64,000 nucleotides of DNA from an uncultured Duncaniella sp. (lineage in GTDB: Bacteria; Bacteroidota; Bacteroidia; Bacteroidales; Muribaculaceae), in assembly GCA_910578515.1 (NCBI GenBank), contig CAJTQR010000004.1, forward strand, positions 62,001 to 126,000, written 5' to 3'. The position numbers and the translations under genes were made by a program. The stretch's first letter is position 1. Each line of letters opens with the position of its first letter. Below the pieces are notes generated by a model. It worked only from the letters and a program-made list of their open reading frames with translations. It searched no databases and was not told the DNA's origin. Below are positions 17,644 to 26,563 of this stretch, in pieces.

Positions 17644-18345
17644 ATGATTAAGAGCACTATCGAACAAATAATAACAGAGGATTTGGCTGGATTTTGGTCA
17701 GTTTTAAGTCCGGAGGACAAGCGTCTGATTATAGAGAACTTCACTATTCGTCATTACAAGAAGAATCAGATTGTCTATGCAGAGAAGGATGAACCGGAAT
17801 TTCTCTGGTGCCTCCTCGAAGGTAAGGTAAAAAAGTATAAAGACGGTATAGGCGGACGAGTACAGATTATCCGACTCATCAAGCCTGTAGAGTATTTCGG
17901 TTACCGGGCCTATTTTGCCCGCGAGCCGTATGTGTCAAGCGCCGCCACTCTTGAACCTTCTACATTAGGCACACTCCCGATGACATTGGTGGAGAATCTC
18001 ATGCTTAAAAACAATCAGCTCGCCATGTTCTTCATCCATGAACTGTCACGTAATCTCGGCAGCTCCGACACCAAGATTGTCAACCTCACCCAGAAGCATA
18101 TCCGTGGACGCCTCGCCGAGGCGCTGATGGTGCTTCGTGACAATTACGGATATGAGGAAGATGACGAAATGACGCTGAAAATCTACATGGGACGCGAGGA
18201 CCTGGCAAACCTGTCGAACATGACAACCTCAAACGCCATCCGCACCCTCTCCACATTTGTAAGCGACAAGCTCATAGTGGTTGACGGAAGAAAAATCAAA
18301 ATCCTGAACGAGCCGGAATTGCGTAAAATATCCAAGTTCGGTTAA
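17644..18345 (+). CDS. Crp/Fnr-family transcriptional regulator
   Basis: DNA-binding regulator with an N-terminal cyclic-nucleotide-binding-like beta-roll (about residues 10-125; NQIVYAEKDEPEFLWCLLEGKVKKYKD) and a C-terminal winged helix (REDLANLSNMTTSNAIRTLS is the recognition region). There is no Cys cluster of the FNR type, and the cAMP-contact residues are not obvious, so the ligand is unknown. I chose ATG 17644 (MIKSTIEQII) because a -7 promoter element lies at 17602-17610; the longest frame starts at 17599 with a non-ATG codon. It stands alone between the efflux operon and an NSS transporter. Confidence 0.88.
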   Translation: MIKSTIEQIITEDLAGFWSVLSPEDKRLIIENFTIRHYKKNQIVYAEKDEPEFLWCLLEGKVKKYKDGIGGRVQIIRLIKPVEYFGYRAYFAREPYVSSAATLEPSTLGTLPMTLVENLMLKNNQLAMFFIHELSRNLGSSDTKIVNLTQKHIRGRLAEALMVLRDNYGYEEDDEMTLKIYMGREDLANLSNMTTSNAIRTLSTFVSDKLIVVDGRKIKILNEPELRKISKFG

Positions 18346-18429
18346 ACACTTCCCCCCTTTCACTCTCACCTCGCGCACCTTTCTCCGCTCTCACCTCCTA
18401 CACATACACAAGAAAATCTTATAAATGTC

Positions 18430-19812
18430 ATGTCTGAGAAGATAAAATTCGGTTCCAAGGTAGGTATTATTGCCGCTACTGTTGGCTCGGCTGTTGGTTT
18501 AGGTAATGTATGGCGTTTCCCTGCGGAAACCCAGGCTAACGGTGGTGCTGTGTTTCTATTAATTTATATTCTCTGCATTTTCATTCTCGGCATCCCGGTG
18601 ATGACTGCTGAATTCTCTTTAGGACGAGGCGGCAACTCTGATGCCGTCGGAGCGTTCCGCAATGTCACCCCGAAACGCAAAGGGTGGTGGATGGCCGGCG
18701 CCCTCGCCATTCTCGCCTCTTATCTCATCCTCTCGTTCTACATGGTGGTGTCAGGATGGACCTTGGAGTATCTTGTACAATCCATCACCGGCAATCTGTA
18801 TGCACCGGCTTCAGCGGCTGAAAGTGTCCCGGGCATCACGGGTGAGGAAACAATGTTTCAGAACCGCATGGCACAATACATCACCGGTACATACCGACCG
18901 CTTGTGATGACCTATATAATGCTCATAGCCAATCTCGGAGTGCTCGCCTTGGGTGTGCAGAAAGGGATTGAGAAGATGTCGAACATCATGATGCCTGTGC
19001 TCTTCATGCTTCTGCTGATATTCTGCGGATTCTCACTCACACTGCCAAAGGCATCGGAAGGTCTTGCATTCTTCTTGCGCCCCGACTTCTCGGCGGTGAC
19101 CCCCTCCACATTTGTCAACGCACTCGGACAATCATTCTTCTCCCTCAGCCTCGCCATGGGTATTCTCGTGACATATTCGAGCTATTACCCTGCATCCACC
19201 AAGCTTACACGCACGGCTGTCACCGTGTCACTTCTTGACCTTATGGTGGCGATACTGATGGGGGTAATCATCTTCCCTGCGGTGATGACATTCGGTCTTG
19301 CCGACCACCAGCTCGCAGGGTCAGCACTTGTGTTCATAACCCTTCCGGAGATATTCGCGCAGATGGGTGGCACGCAGTTCTGGTCCACACTCTTCTTCCT
19401 GCTACTTACAGTGGCGGCCTTCACCTCCACCATCTCTCTTGCCGAAGTGTCGGTAGCTTTCATGGAGTGCCATTTCAAATTCTCACGCATCAAGGCATGC
19501 GTGGCAGTGATACTTCCGCTGTTTCTGCTCAGCTCCATCTGCTCCCTTTCAGTGGGTCCGTGGAGTGACTTCACCATTTGCGGAATGACAATATTTGATT
19601 TCCTTGACACTGTGGCTACAAATATCATGCTGCCGCTCGGTGGCATACTGCTCTGTATCTACATGGGATGGGTGGCACCACGCAAATTTTTCTACAATGA
19701 AATCACCAACAATGGCACTCTGCGTTCACGCACCTTCAAGCTCATGGCATTCATGGTAAAATGGATAGCTCCGGTGCTGATAGCCATAATCCTGATTTGG
19801 CAATTTGTCTGA
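18430..19812 (+). CDS. Sodium-dependent transporter, neurotransmitter:sodium symporter (NSS/SNF) family
   Basis: Inner-membrane Na+-coupled symporter of the LeuT fold, likely for an amino acid or related compound. The TM1 unwound segment reads GSAVGLGNVWRFP, matching the Na+/substrate site, and EFSLGRGG follows in the TM2 region. About 11 hydrophobic helices fill 460 aa, ending in a short tail after the last helix, so this is probably the 11-helix bacterial form. The gap to the upstream regulator gene is 84 bases and is almost free of G residues on the coding strand. Substrate cannot be told. Confidence 0.9.
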   Translation: MSEKIKFGSKVGIIAATVGSAVGLGNVWRFPAETQANGGAVFLLIYILCIFILGIPVMTAEFSLGRGGNSDAVGAFRNVTPKRKGWWMAGALAILASYLILSFYMVVSGWTLEYLVQSITGNLYAPASAAESVPGITGEETMFQNRMAQYITGTYRPLVMTYIMLIANLGVLALGVQKGIEKMSNIMMPVLFMLLLIFCGFSLTLPKASEGLAFFLRPDFSAVTPSTFVNALGQSFFSLSLAMGILVTYSSYYPASTKLTRTAVTVSLLDLMVAILMGVIIFPAVMTFGLADHQLAGSALVFITLPEIFAQMGGTQFWSTLFFLLLTVAAFTSTISLAEVSVAFMECHFKFSRIKACVAVILPLFLLSSICSLSVGPWSDFTICGMTIFDFLDTVATNIMLPLGGILLCIYMGWVAPRKFFYNEITNNGTLRSRTFKLMAFMVKWIAPVLIAIILIWQFV

Positions 19813-19856
19813 AATGTTGATTTAGGTAATCCATCCGCACAATATATATTTTCATC

Positions 19857-20381
19857 ATGGAAAAGAATCGTGTCATAACCGTGATGCCCTATCAATCGCC
19901 CTGCGGCACACTACTTTTGGGTTCCATTGACGACAGACTATGCCTATGTGACTGGCAGGTGGAGAAACCGCATGACAAAGTGATGCCACGCCTGCGCCGT
20001 ATATTGGGCGCTGAACTGACCGAGGGAAACTCCGCAGTGCTTTCGGAGACCGCCTCGCAACTCGACCTCTATTTCGCCGGTTCGCTCACCGAATTTTCCA
20101 TACCTCTGCTTACCGTCGGTTCCGACTTCCAGAAAAGAGTATGGAATGAACTGATGAAAGTGCCTTACGGCACCACCCTATCCTACAGCGAACTCTCCCG
20201 ACGTCTCGGCTCCCCGTCGGCTGTACGCGCGGTGGCTAATGCCAACGGAGCCAATGCGCTTTCCATCGTCATCCCATGCCACCGCATCATCGGAGCCAAT
20301 CGCACTCTGACAGGTTACGGCGGTGGTCTGCCTATAAAAAAATTCCTCCTCGACCTCGAAAAAGCCCCTTATCTGCACTGA
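19857..20381 (+). CDS. ogt: Methylated-DNA--protein-cysteine methyltransferase
   Basis: Suicide DNA-repair protein removing the methyl group from O6-methylguanine (and O4-methylthymine). The alkyl acceptor is C141 in IVIPCHRIIG; the helix-turn-helix with the Arg finger is YSELSRRLGSPSAVRAVANA, and the following GYGGGLPIKKFLLDLE block is typical. At 174 aa it is an Ogt-type protein with a reduced N-terminal domain and no AraC-like Ada part. It lies 44 bases after the NSS gene and may be read through with it. Confidence 0.92.
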   Translation: MEKNRVITVMPYQSPCGTLLLGSIDDRLCLCDWQVEKPHDKVMPRLRRILGAELTEGNSAVLSETASQLDLYFAGSLTEFSIPLLTVGSDFQKRVWNELMKVPYGTTLSYSELSRRLGSPSAVRAVANANGANALSIVIPCHRIIGANRTLTGYGGGLPIKKFLLDLEKAPYLH

Positions 20382-20442
20382 TAATAAGAAGTAAATATCC
20401 TATAGGATTCGATTTGTAAAGTTACAATCACTTACATCAATT

Positions 20443-21600
20443 ATGAAAACCAAAAGTGGTCTATTCGCACTCGCAGTCGGCACCTTTGCGCTCGGAATTG
20501 CGGAATTCAGCATGATGGGTATTTTAAGTGACGTGTCGAAGGAACTTGGCATAAGTGTGGACCGTGCCGGACATCTCATCTCGGCCTACTCCATCGGCGT
20601 GGCTGTAGGCGCGCCACTCTTAATCTTCCTCCGGAAACTTCCTCTACGCACAGTGCTGCTCATACTCGCGGCTACAATTGTGGTGGGCAACACCTTCGCG
20701 GCACTCTCACCCGGCTATGTCACTCTACTGATAGCACGCTTTATCTCCGGTCTGCCTCACGGGGCATTTTTCGGGACGGGAGCCATAGTGTGTGCCCGTC
20801 TTGCCGAGAAAGGGAAAGGAGCTGCAGCCGTAGCGGTGATGGTGGGAGGCATGACAATAGCTAATGTGTTTGGAGTCCCGGCAGCCACATTTGTAAGCAA
20901 CGCGCTGATATGGCGTTACACATTTGCTCTGGTAGCCCTGTTCGGATTAATCGCGTTTATCTGCATACGTTTCATGGTCCCCTATCTCGCTCCGCTCCCC
21001 GACACGGGGATGAAAGGACAGTTCCGCTTCCTGAAGTCGGCCGCCCCATGGCTTATCTACGGTGGCGTGTTCTTCGGACAGGCAGGCGTGTACTGCTGGC
21101 TCAGTTACATCAGTCCAATCATGACACATGTCACAGGCTTCACTCTCTCGGACATGACCTGGATTATGGTGCTGGTAGGCGTCGGAATGGTGACAGGTAA
21201 TTTCCTATCCGGAAAATGCGCCACACGATTCAGCCCTGCCATGGTCAGCGCCACCATTGCCGCAATGATGCTTGTGGTGCTTCCGCTCATCTACTTTTGC
21301 AGTGACATGCGCTTAGTATCATTGATTCTCGCTTTCGTGGCAAGTGCATGTCTCTTCGGCATCGGCGGACCTCCACAGTTCCTCATCGTAGGCTTCTCAA
21401 AGGGAGGTGAAATGCTCGGTGGCGCAGGTATACAGATAGCGTTCAATGTATCAAACGCATGTTCGGCAGCCATAGGCGGTGCGGCAATCCATCATGGGTT
21501 AGGCTTTGACGCCACAGCGCTTCTCGGCATCCCCTTCGCCTTCATCGGCATGATATGCTTCATGATGCTCCACCACAAATACAAATCAAAAGGCGCCTGA
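20443..21600 (+). CDS. MFS transporter, AraJ-like drug/sugar efflux type
   Basis: Twelve-helix inner-membrane proton-driven exporter of the DHA1 group. The N-terminal LAVGTFALGIAEFSMMGILSDV and motif-C-like ALSPGYVTLLIARFISGLPHGAFFG segments resemble E. coli AraJ. The 385-aa length and even spread of hydrophobic helices fit. It is downstream of ogt by 61 bases and ends in a clear terminator. Substrate unknown; the AraJ name reflects resemblance, not a shown link to arabinose. Confidence 0.87.
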   Translation: MKTKSGLFALAVGTFALGIAEFSMMGILSDVSKELGISVDRAGHLISAYSIGVAVGAPLLIFLRKLPLRTVLLILAATIVVGNTFAALSPGYVTLLIARFISGLPHGAFFGTGAIVCARLAEKGKGAAAVAVMVGGMTIANVFGVPAATFVSNALIWRYTFALVALFGLIAFICIRFMVPYLAPLPDTGMKGQFRFLKSAAPWLIYGGVFFGQAGVYCWLSYISPIMTHVTGFTLSDMTWIMVLVGVGMVTGNFLSGKCATRFSPAMVSATIAAMMLVVLPLIYFCSDMRLVSLILAFVASACLFGIGGPPQFLIVGFSKGGEMLGGAGIQIAFNVSNACSAAIGGAAIHHGLGFDATALLGIPFAFIGMICFMMLHHKYKSKGA

Positions 21601-21618
21601 AAAATAATATTATCCCAC

Positions 21619-21657
21619 TAATCCCTGGACTGACGTCAGTTCCAGGGTTATTTTTTT
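21619..21657 (+). terminator. Intrinsic terminator after the MFS gene
   Basis: CCCTGG and ACTG stems (21623-21632) pair with CAGT and CCAGGG (21637-21647) around a central ACGT, followed by a T7 tract. One bulged T on each side. Confidence 0.88.
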
Positions 21658-21714
21658 CAAAAAAATCCGACAACCGAGGTTTAGTAAACGGAATGTTGTG
21701 TGTCTTATTAATAT

Positions 21715-22206
21715 ATGACTGACAGAAAAGAAATAGAGCGGCTTTTCAAAGCACATTATACCACCCTTCACCGATTGGCACTGGCGATGGTCCATGACGA
21801 TGATTCGGCGAGCGATATTGTGCACGATGTGTTCGCATCGCTGCTTTCCATTCACAGCCGGATACTTCCAACCCCGAGTTATCTCATTGCTGCGGTCCGT
21901 AACCGTTGTCTCAACCATATCCGCGATTTAGCCATAAAGGACCGAGTGGTAAATCTCTACTTCTGTGAGATTGACGAATACGACATAGAGGAATTCCCTG
22001 ACGATGAAACAATCTCACGGATATATAACATCATCAAATCCGAGCTTCCTCCACAATGTCGTAAAGCAATGGAGCTGCGCTTCTACGACGGACTCACATT
22101 TTCAAAAGTCGCATCAGTAATGGGTATCAGTGAAAATGCCGTATACAAACATGTACGTCAGGCATTGGTAATAATCCGAAATAACCTCAAAGAAAATGAA
22201 GCATAA
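21715..22206 (+). CDS. RNA polymerase ECF sigma factor (sigma-70 family)
   Basis: A 163-aa extracytoplasmic-function sigma factor. Region 2 (about residues 8-75) contains YTTLHRLALAMVHDDDSASDI and VHDVFASLL; region 4 (about 108-160) contains LPPQCRKAMELRFYDGLTF and the recognition helix MGISENAVYKHVRQAL. It overlaps the next gene by 11 bases (22196-22206), coupling sigma and anti-sigma translation. No TAnnTTTGC element precedes it (21658-21714), consistent with autoregulation by its own ECF promoter, though that is inference. It heads a sigma/anti-sigma/outer-membrane protein triad. Confidence 0.92.
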   Translation: MTDRKEIERLFKAHYTTLHRLALAMVHDDDSASDIVHDVFASLLSIHSRILPTPSYLIAAVRNRCLNHIRDLAIKDRVVNLYFCEIDEYDIEEFPDDETISRIYNIIKSELPPQCRKAMELRFYDGLTFSKVASVMGISENAVYKHVRQALVIIRNNLKENEA

Positions 22207-22867
22207 TCTTAATGAGACACAGAGCGGAGACAAGTACTCAACAGTGCTTGATTTGATTGAACATCCTGAACGCTACACACCCGAAATGAGTGCTAAACTC
22301 CTTGCGGACCCGGATACAAGGGAGATTTATAATATCCTTTGCAAAACCTGTGGAACATTACATGCCTCGGGACCATCGGCTCACACCGACATTGACGAGG
22401 AATGGAAAAAATTTGCCAAACTTCACCTTGGCAAACATAATCGTTTCACATGGAAAAGAAACAGTGCGGCTGCAATTGCCATACTCACGATATCTTCACT
22501 CACCGCTATCGCCATCGGAATTGCAATGAGTACAAACCTTCCAGTCCATAGTGGCGATACAACTGAGGATAACAACACCCCCATCACGCAAAACCGAGTG
22601 ACAGCCTCACATAAGGAAACGGAATCCGATTCCATTACACAGCTTAAATCTCCTGTAATTTTCGAGGATGAATCCCTTGCTACCATTCTACGCACTGTGG
22701 CAGCACAGCACTCAGTCTCCGTTACTTATCTATCCTCCTCCACACCCGAATTGCATCTGTATTATAAATATGACCCGTCACTGAAACTTGACGATATAGT
22801 GGAGCAGCTTAATACTTTCGGACAAATAAATATACGAATAGAAGGTGAAAATCTAATAGTTGACTGA
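22196..22867 (+). CDS. Anti-sigma factor with C-terminal DUF4974/STN-like domain
   Basis: Single-pass inner-membrane regulator expected to sequester the ECF sigma factor encoded just upstream. It has a cytoplasmic N-terminus (residues 1-85), one transmembrane helix (about 88-110, AAAIAILTISSLTAIAIGIA), a flexible linker, and a periplasmic domain (about 152-223) with the DUF4974 pattern FEDESLATILRTVAAQHSVSV and LDDIVEQLN. The canonical FecR beta domain is missing, so the linker leads directly to DUF4974. It overlaps the sigma gene by 11 bases and is followed after 2 bases by the receptor gene. Confidence 0.85.
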   Translation: MKHNLNETQSGDKYSTVLDLIEHPERYTPEMSAKLLADPDTREIYNILCKTCGTLHASGPSAHTDIDEEWKKFAKLHLGKHNRFTWKRNSAAAIAILTISSLTAIAIGIAMSTNLPVHSGDTTEDNNTPITQNRVTASHKETESDSITQLKSPVIFEDESLATILRTVAAQHSVSVTYLSSSTPELHLYYKYDPSLKLDDIVEQLNTFGQINIRIEGENLIVD

Positions 22868-22869
22868 TT

Positions 22870-25431
22870 ATGAAATCTATTCTGCTGCTTATTGCTGGGT
22901 TGACCATTTTCATGACAGCTCATGCTGAGAAATATTCCTATAATCTACACAATATCCCACTCTCCCAGGCGCTAATTCAGTTTAACCGCGACCATAGCGA
23001 CATAAACCTTTCATTCATATATAAAGAGCTTGACACTTATCATACATCCGCCAAAGTGAGCAGTGACAATCCCTATGAGGCTCTGCGACAGATAATAGGA
23101 TTCAATCCCGTATCAATCATAAAAAAGGGGAATGACTTCTACATCGAGGCATTGCAGCATGGCAGATACAGCTTTTCAGGACAAGCCATAGGTACCGACA
23201 ATGAACCTGTAGCGGCAGCCACCGTCATGCTCCTGTCACCAAAGGATTCCACAGTAATCACCTATGGCATGACCGACAATGCAGGACACTTCTCAATCCC
23301 CTGCGACAGGGCAAAAGTAATAGCAAAACTTTCCTGCCTGGGTTACCGGACCATTTTTCGTGCATGTGATAGTTTCAATGTCGGGACTATCATCATGAAG
23401 CCGCTACCTCTGCAACTGAAAGGTGTAAAAGTGGAGGCTGAAAATACCATTTTTTATTCTGACCGCAGCATATACATGCCAACACAAAGGCAAAAAAGTT
23501 CTGCACAAAATGCCATAGACCTTTTGCGACAAATGGCAATCCCGCAAATTAATATTAACCTTATGAATAATGCCGTGACTACGTTGACAGGACAAGATGT
23601 AGACATATTCATCAACTACATGCCGGCATCGTCCGAGGAAATGGAAGGATTGCGCACATCTGATGTCCGGAAAATAGAATATCTTGACTTTTCATCCGAC
23701 CCACGTTTCAATGGATGTGAACATGTGGTTAATTTCATAATTCAGAAATATGAATATGGAGGTTATACAAAAGCCTCGGTCAGCGAAAATTTCCTCGTCG
23801 GGCTTTCAAGCCGGGCATCTATCTATTCAAAATTCGCTCACAAACGCATGTCATACGATTTTTATGCAGGAGCATCCAATCACGACATGCACCATAGCGG
23901 CACTTCTATAATAGGACGATATGATTTATCTGGACCTGACGGAAACAATATGCAGGTTACCAGAAACGAAATTGCCGACAAATCCCATTTCAAATACAAT
24001 CAGTATCCTGTCACATTCAGAGCTATATATGAGTCGGACAAGACACAGATTGCAAATACCGTCGGTTTTAACTTCGACCAAAGTCCAGTCGCTGAAATTT
24101 CTGGAGATATAAACTATCAATCAACCGCCGGACCACTTTACGATGAGGTTTCCTATAACCGTCGTGAACCCTACACCACCCGCTATGTGACATGGAACGG
24201 AAGGTATTATTTCATTCTTCCACACAATTTTCATCTAAACATATCACCATCAGCGACATACTCCCATACAGGTTACACCTACTCATATCAATCTGACCAA
24301 AATCTCCCTGAGACCATTGACAATATATCGAAAGAAAATATCTATCAGTTTCGTGGCTCTACCACATTATACAAAATATTCTCAGGCACCCAAAACGGCT
24401 TTATCCGTGCCTATGGCGGCACAATACGTAATGATGTCAATTACTATGGGTCAGCTCCATTCGCCAATGATTTCACAGATACTTACGCCGGTGGAGCACT
24501 CGGTTACAACTACAACAGAAAAAATTGGAATTTCAACGCCGACGTAGCCATTCAGTGGGAGAGAAATGGCATAAACTCCTTTGTTGTCAACGAAGTGTAT
24601 CCACTTTTTAATATCTCGGCATCATTCGCTCCATCCTCACGCCAGTCACTGAGAGTATTCTTCCATTTCGGCGCTAATTACCCAGGGGCAAGTGAGAAGT
24701 CTCCAAATATCCTACAGCAGAATGAATTAATGTTTCAAACGGGCAATCCTGACCTAAAACTCTCACGCCAAACCAACTTCAATATCCAATACAGCTGGAC
24801 TCCGAGAAACAATTTCTCCACTACTCTATTCGGTCAGTATTTCGGAGAATACGGGCTGTATATCCCGGTATTCAGACCATACAACGATGGTAAAGCCCTG
24901 CTTAAAAGCTACGAATCAAACAGCAACTATCACCGCACACAGATAGGACTATCCTTCAATTATAAACTCATGGATGGGAAATTTCAACTTGCCGCCCAGC
25001 CATCGGTATCAATCTATCGGATGACAGGGTATTACAATCTTAACAAGTCACCATTCCAGATTAACGGTTCCGCCACTTATTATCTAAATAACTTCTACTT
25101 TCAGGCGTCTTACCAGACAGCGGGAAAAACACTTCAAGGCAACCGGGCTGTGTATTACCGCGACCGTGATTTTTACCAGATACTTGCAGGATGGAGCAAA
25201 GCAGGATGGAATATCAGATTGACGGGTATAAATCTGTTGCGCAACGACTGGATTTGCGCTACCCAGACGCTTGTGTCGCCACTCTATTCCGAGACAAGAT
25301 ATGTGGGCGGCAACTACTCCCACCGACGTTTGAATCTTTCTGTGACATATACTTTCAATTACGGTAAAAAAGTGCAACAAGGCAATGAAATCGGCGAACA
25401 ATCAGGCTCCTCATCAGCCATTATGAAATAA
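22870..25431 (+). CDS. Outer-membrane receptor with STN and carboxypeptidase-regulatory-like domains
   Basis: Large outer-membrane barrel protein, the likely sensor of the sigma/anti-sigma pair. A signal peptide ends MTAHA (residue 19). An STN-like domain spans about 20-97 (LHNIPLSQALIQFNRD), then a carboxypeptidase-D regulatory-like beta-sandwich about 100-180 (SFSGQAIGTDNEPVAAATV), a plug-like region about 190-290 (DIFINYMPASSEEMEGLRTS) and a barrel to residue 853. The barrel resembles the OMP_b-brl type more than classic SusC, and no SusD-like gene follows. The STN is where a DUF4974 anti-sigma would dock. The ligand is unknown. Confidence 0.85.
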   Translation: MKSILLLIAGLTIFMTAHAEKYSYNLHNIPLSQALIQFNRDHSDINLSFIYKELDTYHTSAKVSSDNPYEALRQIIGFNPVSIIKKGNDFYIEALQHGRYSFSGQAIGTDNEPVAAATVMLLSPKDSTVITYGMTDNAGHFSIPCDRAKVIAKLSCLGYRTIFRACDSFNVGTIIMKPLPLQLKGVKVEAENTIFYSDRSIYMPTQRQKSSAQNAIDLLRQMAIPQININLMNNAVTTLTGQDVDIFINYMPASSEEMEGLRTSDVRKIEYLDFSSDPRFNGCEHVVNFIIQKYEYGGYTKASVSENFLVGLSSRASIYSKFAHKRMSYDFYAGASNHDMHHSGTSIIGRYDLSGPDGNNMQVTRNEIADKSHFKYNQYPVTFRAIYESDKTQIANTVGFNFDQSPVAEISGDINYQSTAGPLYDEVSYNRREPYTTRYVTWNGRYYFILPHNFHLNISPSATYSHTGYTYSYQSDQNLPETIDNISKENIYQFRGSTTLYKIFSGTQNGFIRAYGGTIRNDVNYYGSAPFANDFTDTYAGGALGYNYNRKNWNFNADVAIQWERNGINSFVVNEVYPLFNISASFAPSSRQSLRVFFHFGANYPGASEKSPNILQQNELMFQTGNPDLKLSRQTNFNIQYSWTPRNNFSTTLFGQYFGEYGLYIPVFRPYNDGKALLKSYESNSNYHRTQIGLSFNYKLMDGKFQLAAQPSVSIYRMTGYYNLNKSPFQINGSATYYLNNFYFQASYQTAGKTLQGNRAVYYRDRDFYQILAGWSKAGWNIRLTGINLLRNDWICATQTLVSPLYSETRYVGGNYSHRRLNLSVTYTFNYGKKVQQGNEIGEQSGSSSAIMK

Positions 25432-25447
25432 ACCTGTTGGAAATAGC

Positions 25448-25490
25448 GGGAGGGGGTGGTGGGGAGGATTTGAGGGGATGGGATTTGGCG
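25448..25490 (+). other. G-run tract with possible G-quadruplex
   Basis: Five runs of three or more G occur in about 36 bases between the receptor stop and the MarR-GNAT promoter. One loop is 9 bases, at the edge of usual quadruplex rules. Confidence 0.35.
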
Positions 25491-25507
25491 GTTTGAAATA
25501 TTATTTA

Positions 25508-25516
25508 TAATTTTGC
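25508..25516 (+). promoter_or_regulatory. -7 promoter element of the MarR-GNAT gene (TAATTTTGC)
   Basis: Perfect TAnnTTTGC 36 bases before the ATG. It overlaps the left half of the palindrome at 25513-25532. Confidence 0.75.
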
Positions 25517-25532
25517 GTAATCAATTACGCAA
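25513..25532. promoter_or_regulatory. Perfect 20-bp palindrome, candidate MarR operator
   Basis: TTGCGTAAT, centre CA, ATTACGCAA: two perfect 9-bp half-sites covering the end of the -7 element and the expected transcription start. This is where an autorepressing MarR dimer would bind. Binding is inferred. Confidence 0.7.
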
Positions 25533-25552
25533 TTGGATACATTTCTTTCAAT

Positions 25553-26524
25553 ATGGACTTTTTTGAGAAGACAGGCAAACTCGCCATAGGAAGCAGATTG
25601 AGAATTTTGACCGACATCATCACACGTGATGCTGCAGCGATTTACGAACTGTACGGGCTTGACTTCAAGCCTAAATGGTTTCCAGTGTTCTATTCACTTG
25701 TGGATGAAAAACCCCAAAGCATCACCATGATAGCCAAAGAGATAGGACAATCACACCCATCGGTGAGCACGATTGTGAAGGAGATGCTGTCAAAGGAGAT
25801 AGTCACAGAAGTCGAGGACCCCGAAGACCGCCGGCGTTCCCTCATCTGTCTCTCTGAAAAAGGGAAAAGAATAGCACATGAACTGATAGTGTGGCTGCGC
25901 GATGTCGACAGAGCTGTAGAGCAAATCTCCGATGAGAGCGAACATGACCTCTGGGGCGCAATAGCCGACTGGGAGAGATTGCTGGCGCAGAAGTCACTGC
26001 TGCAACGCGTGAAGGATATAAAAAAGGAACGCGAGAGCGGAGAAGTCGAGATAGTACCTTTTTCCGACTGCCACCGCGAGGCATTCTATGAACTCAACCG
26101 CCAGTGGATAGAACGTTACTGGTCCTTGGAACCGCATGACATAGAGGTGCTCGAAAATCCCGATAAACATATACTTTCGCAAGGGGGATATATCTTCGTG
26201 GCACTGTATTCCGGCCGCCCCGTAGGTGTATGCTCGCTCTGCAAGATGGATAGCTCCACAGGCTATGACTATGAACTGGCAAAACTCGCTGTTGACACCA
26301 CGATACTCCGGAAAGGGATAGGTCGTCGCCTCTGTGAGGCAGTCATATCCAAGGCCCGTTCACTCGGCGCCACCACCCTGTTTCTTGAAAGCAACACACG
26401 CCTCAAACCGGCTATAGCGCTCTACCGCAAGCTCGGCTTCAAGGAGTTGCCCGAGTTTCATCCCGCCTATGCCCGTGGTGACATCCAGATGGATATGAAA
26501 CTCCGGGAGGACGTAAATAAATAA
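25553..26524 (+). CDS. MarR-type regulator fused to GNAT acetyltransferase
   Basis: Bifunctional 323-aa protein. Residues 1-145 form a MarR winged helix (SITMIAKEIGQSHPSVSTIV is the DNA-recognition part; DPEDRRRSLICLSEKGK is the wing). Residues about 158-320 form a GNAT domain with LAVDTTILRKGIGRRLCEAV as the acetyl-CoA loop and ALYRKLGFKELPEF as the following strand. Such fusions are a known family. The likely model is a repressor whose DNA binding responds to the small molecule that its GNAT half acetylates. The gene carries a palindrome on its own promoter and is followed after 39 bases by a cupin gene. Confidence 0.9.
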   Translation: MDFFEKTGKLAIGSRLRILTDIITRDAAAIYELYGLDFKPKWFPVFYSLVDEKPQSITMIAKEIGQSHPSVSTIVKEMLSKEIVTEVEDPEDRRRSLICLSEKGKRIAHELIVWLRDVDRAVEQISDESEHDLWGAIADWERLLAQKSLLQRVKDIKKERESGEVEIVPFSDCHREAFYELNRQWIERYWSLEPHDIEVLENPDKHILSQGGYIFVALYSGRPVGVCSLCKMDSSTGYDYELAKLAVDTTILRKGIGRRLCEAVISKARSLGATTLFLESNTRLKPAIALYRKLGFKELPEFHPAYARGDIQMDMKLREDVNK

Positions 26525-26563
26525 CAGACTTTAGCCATTACCCAATATATCTGATATATAATT

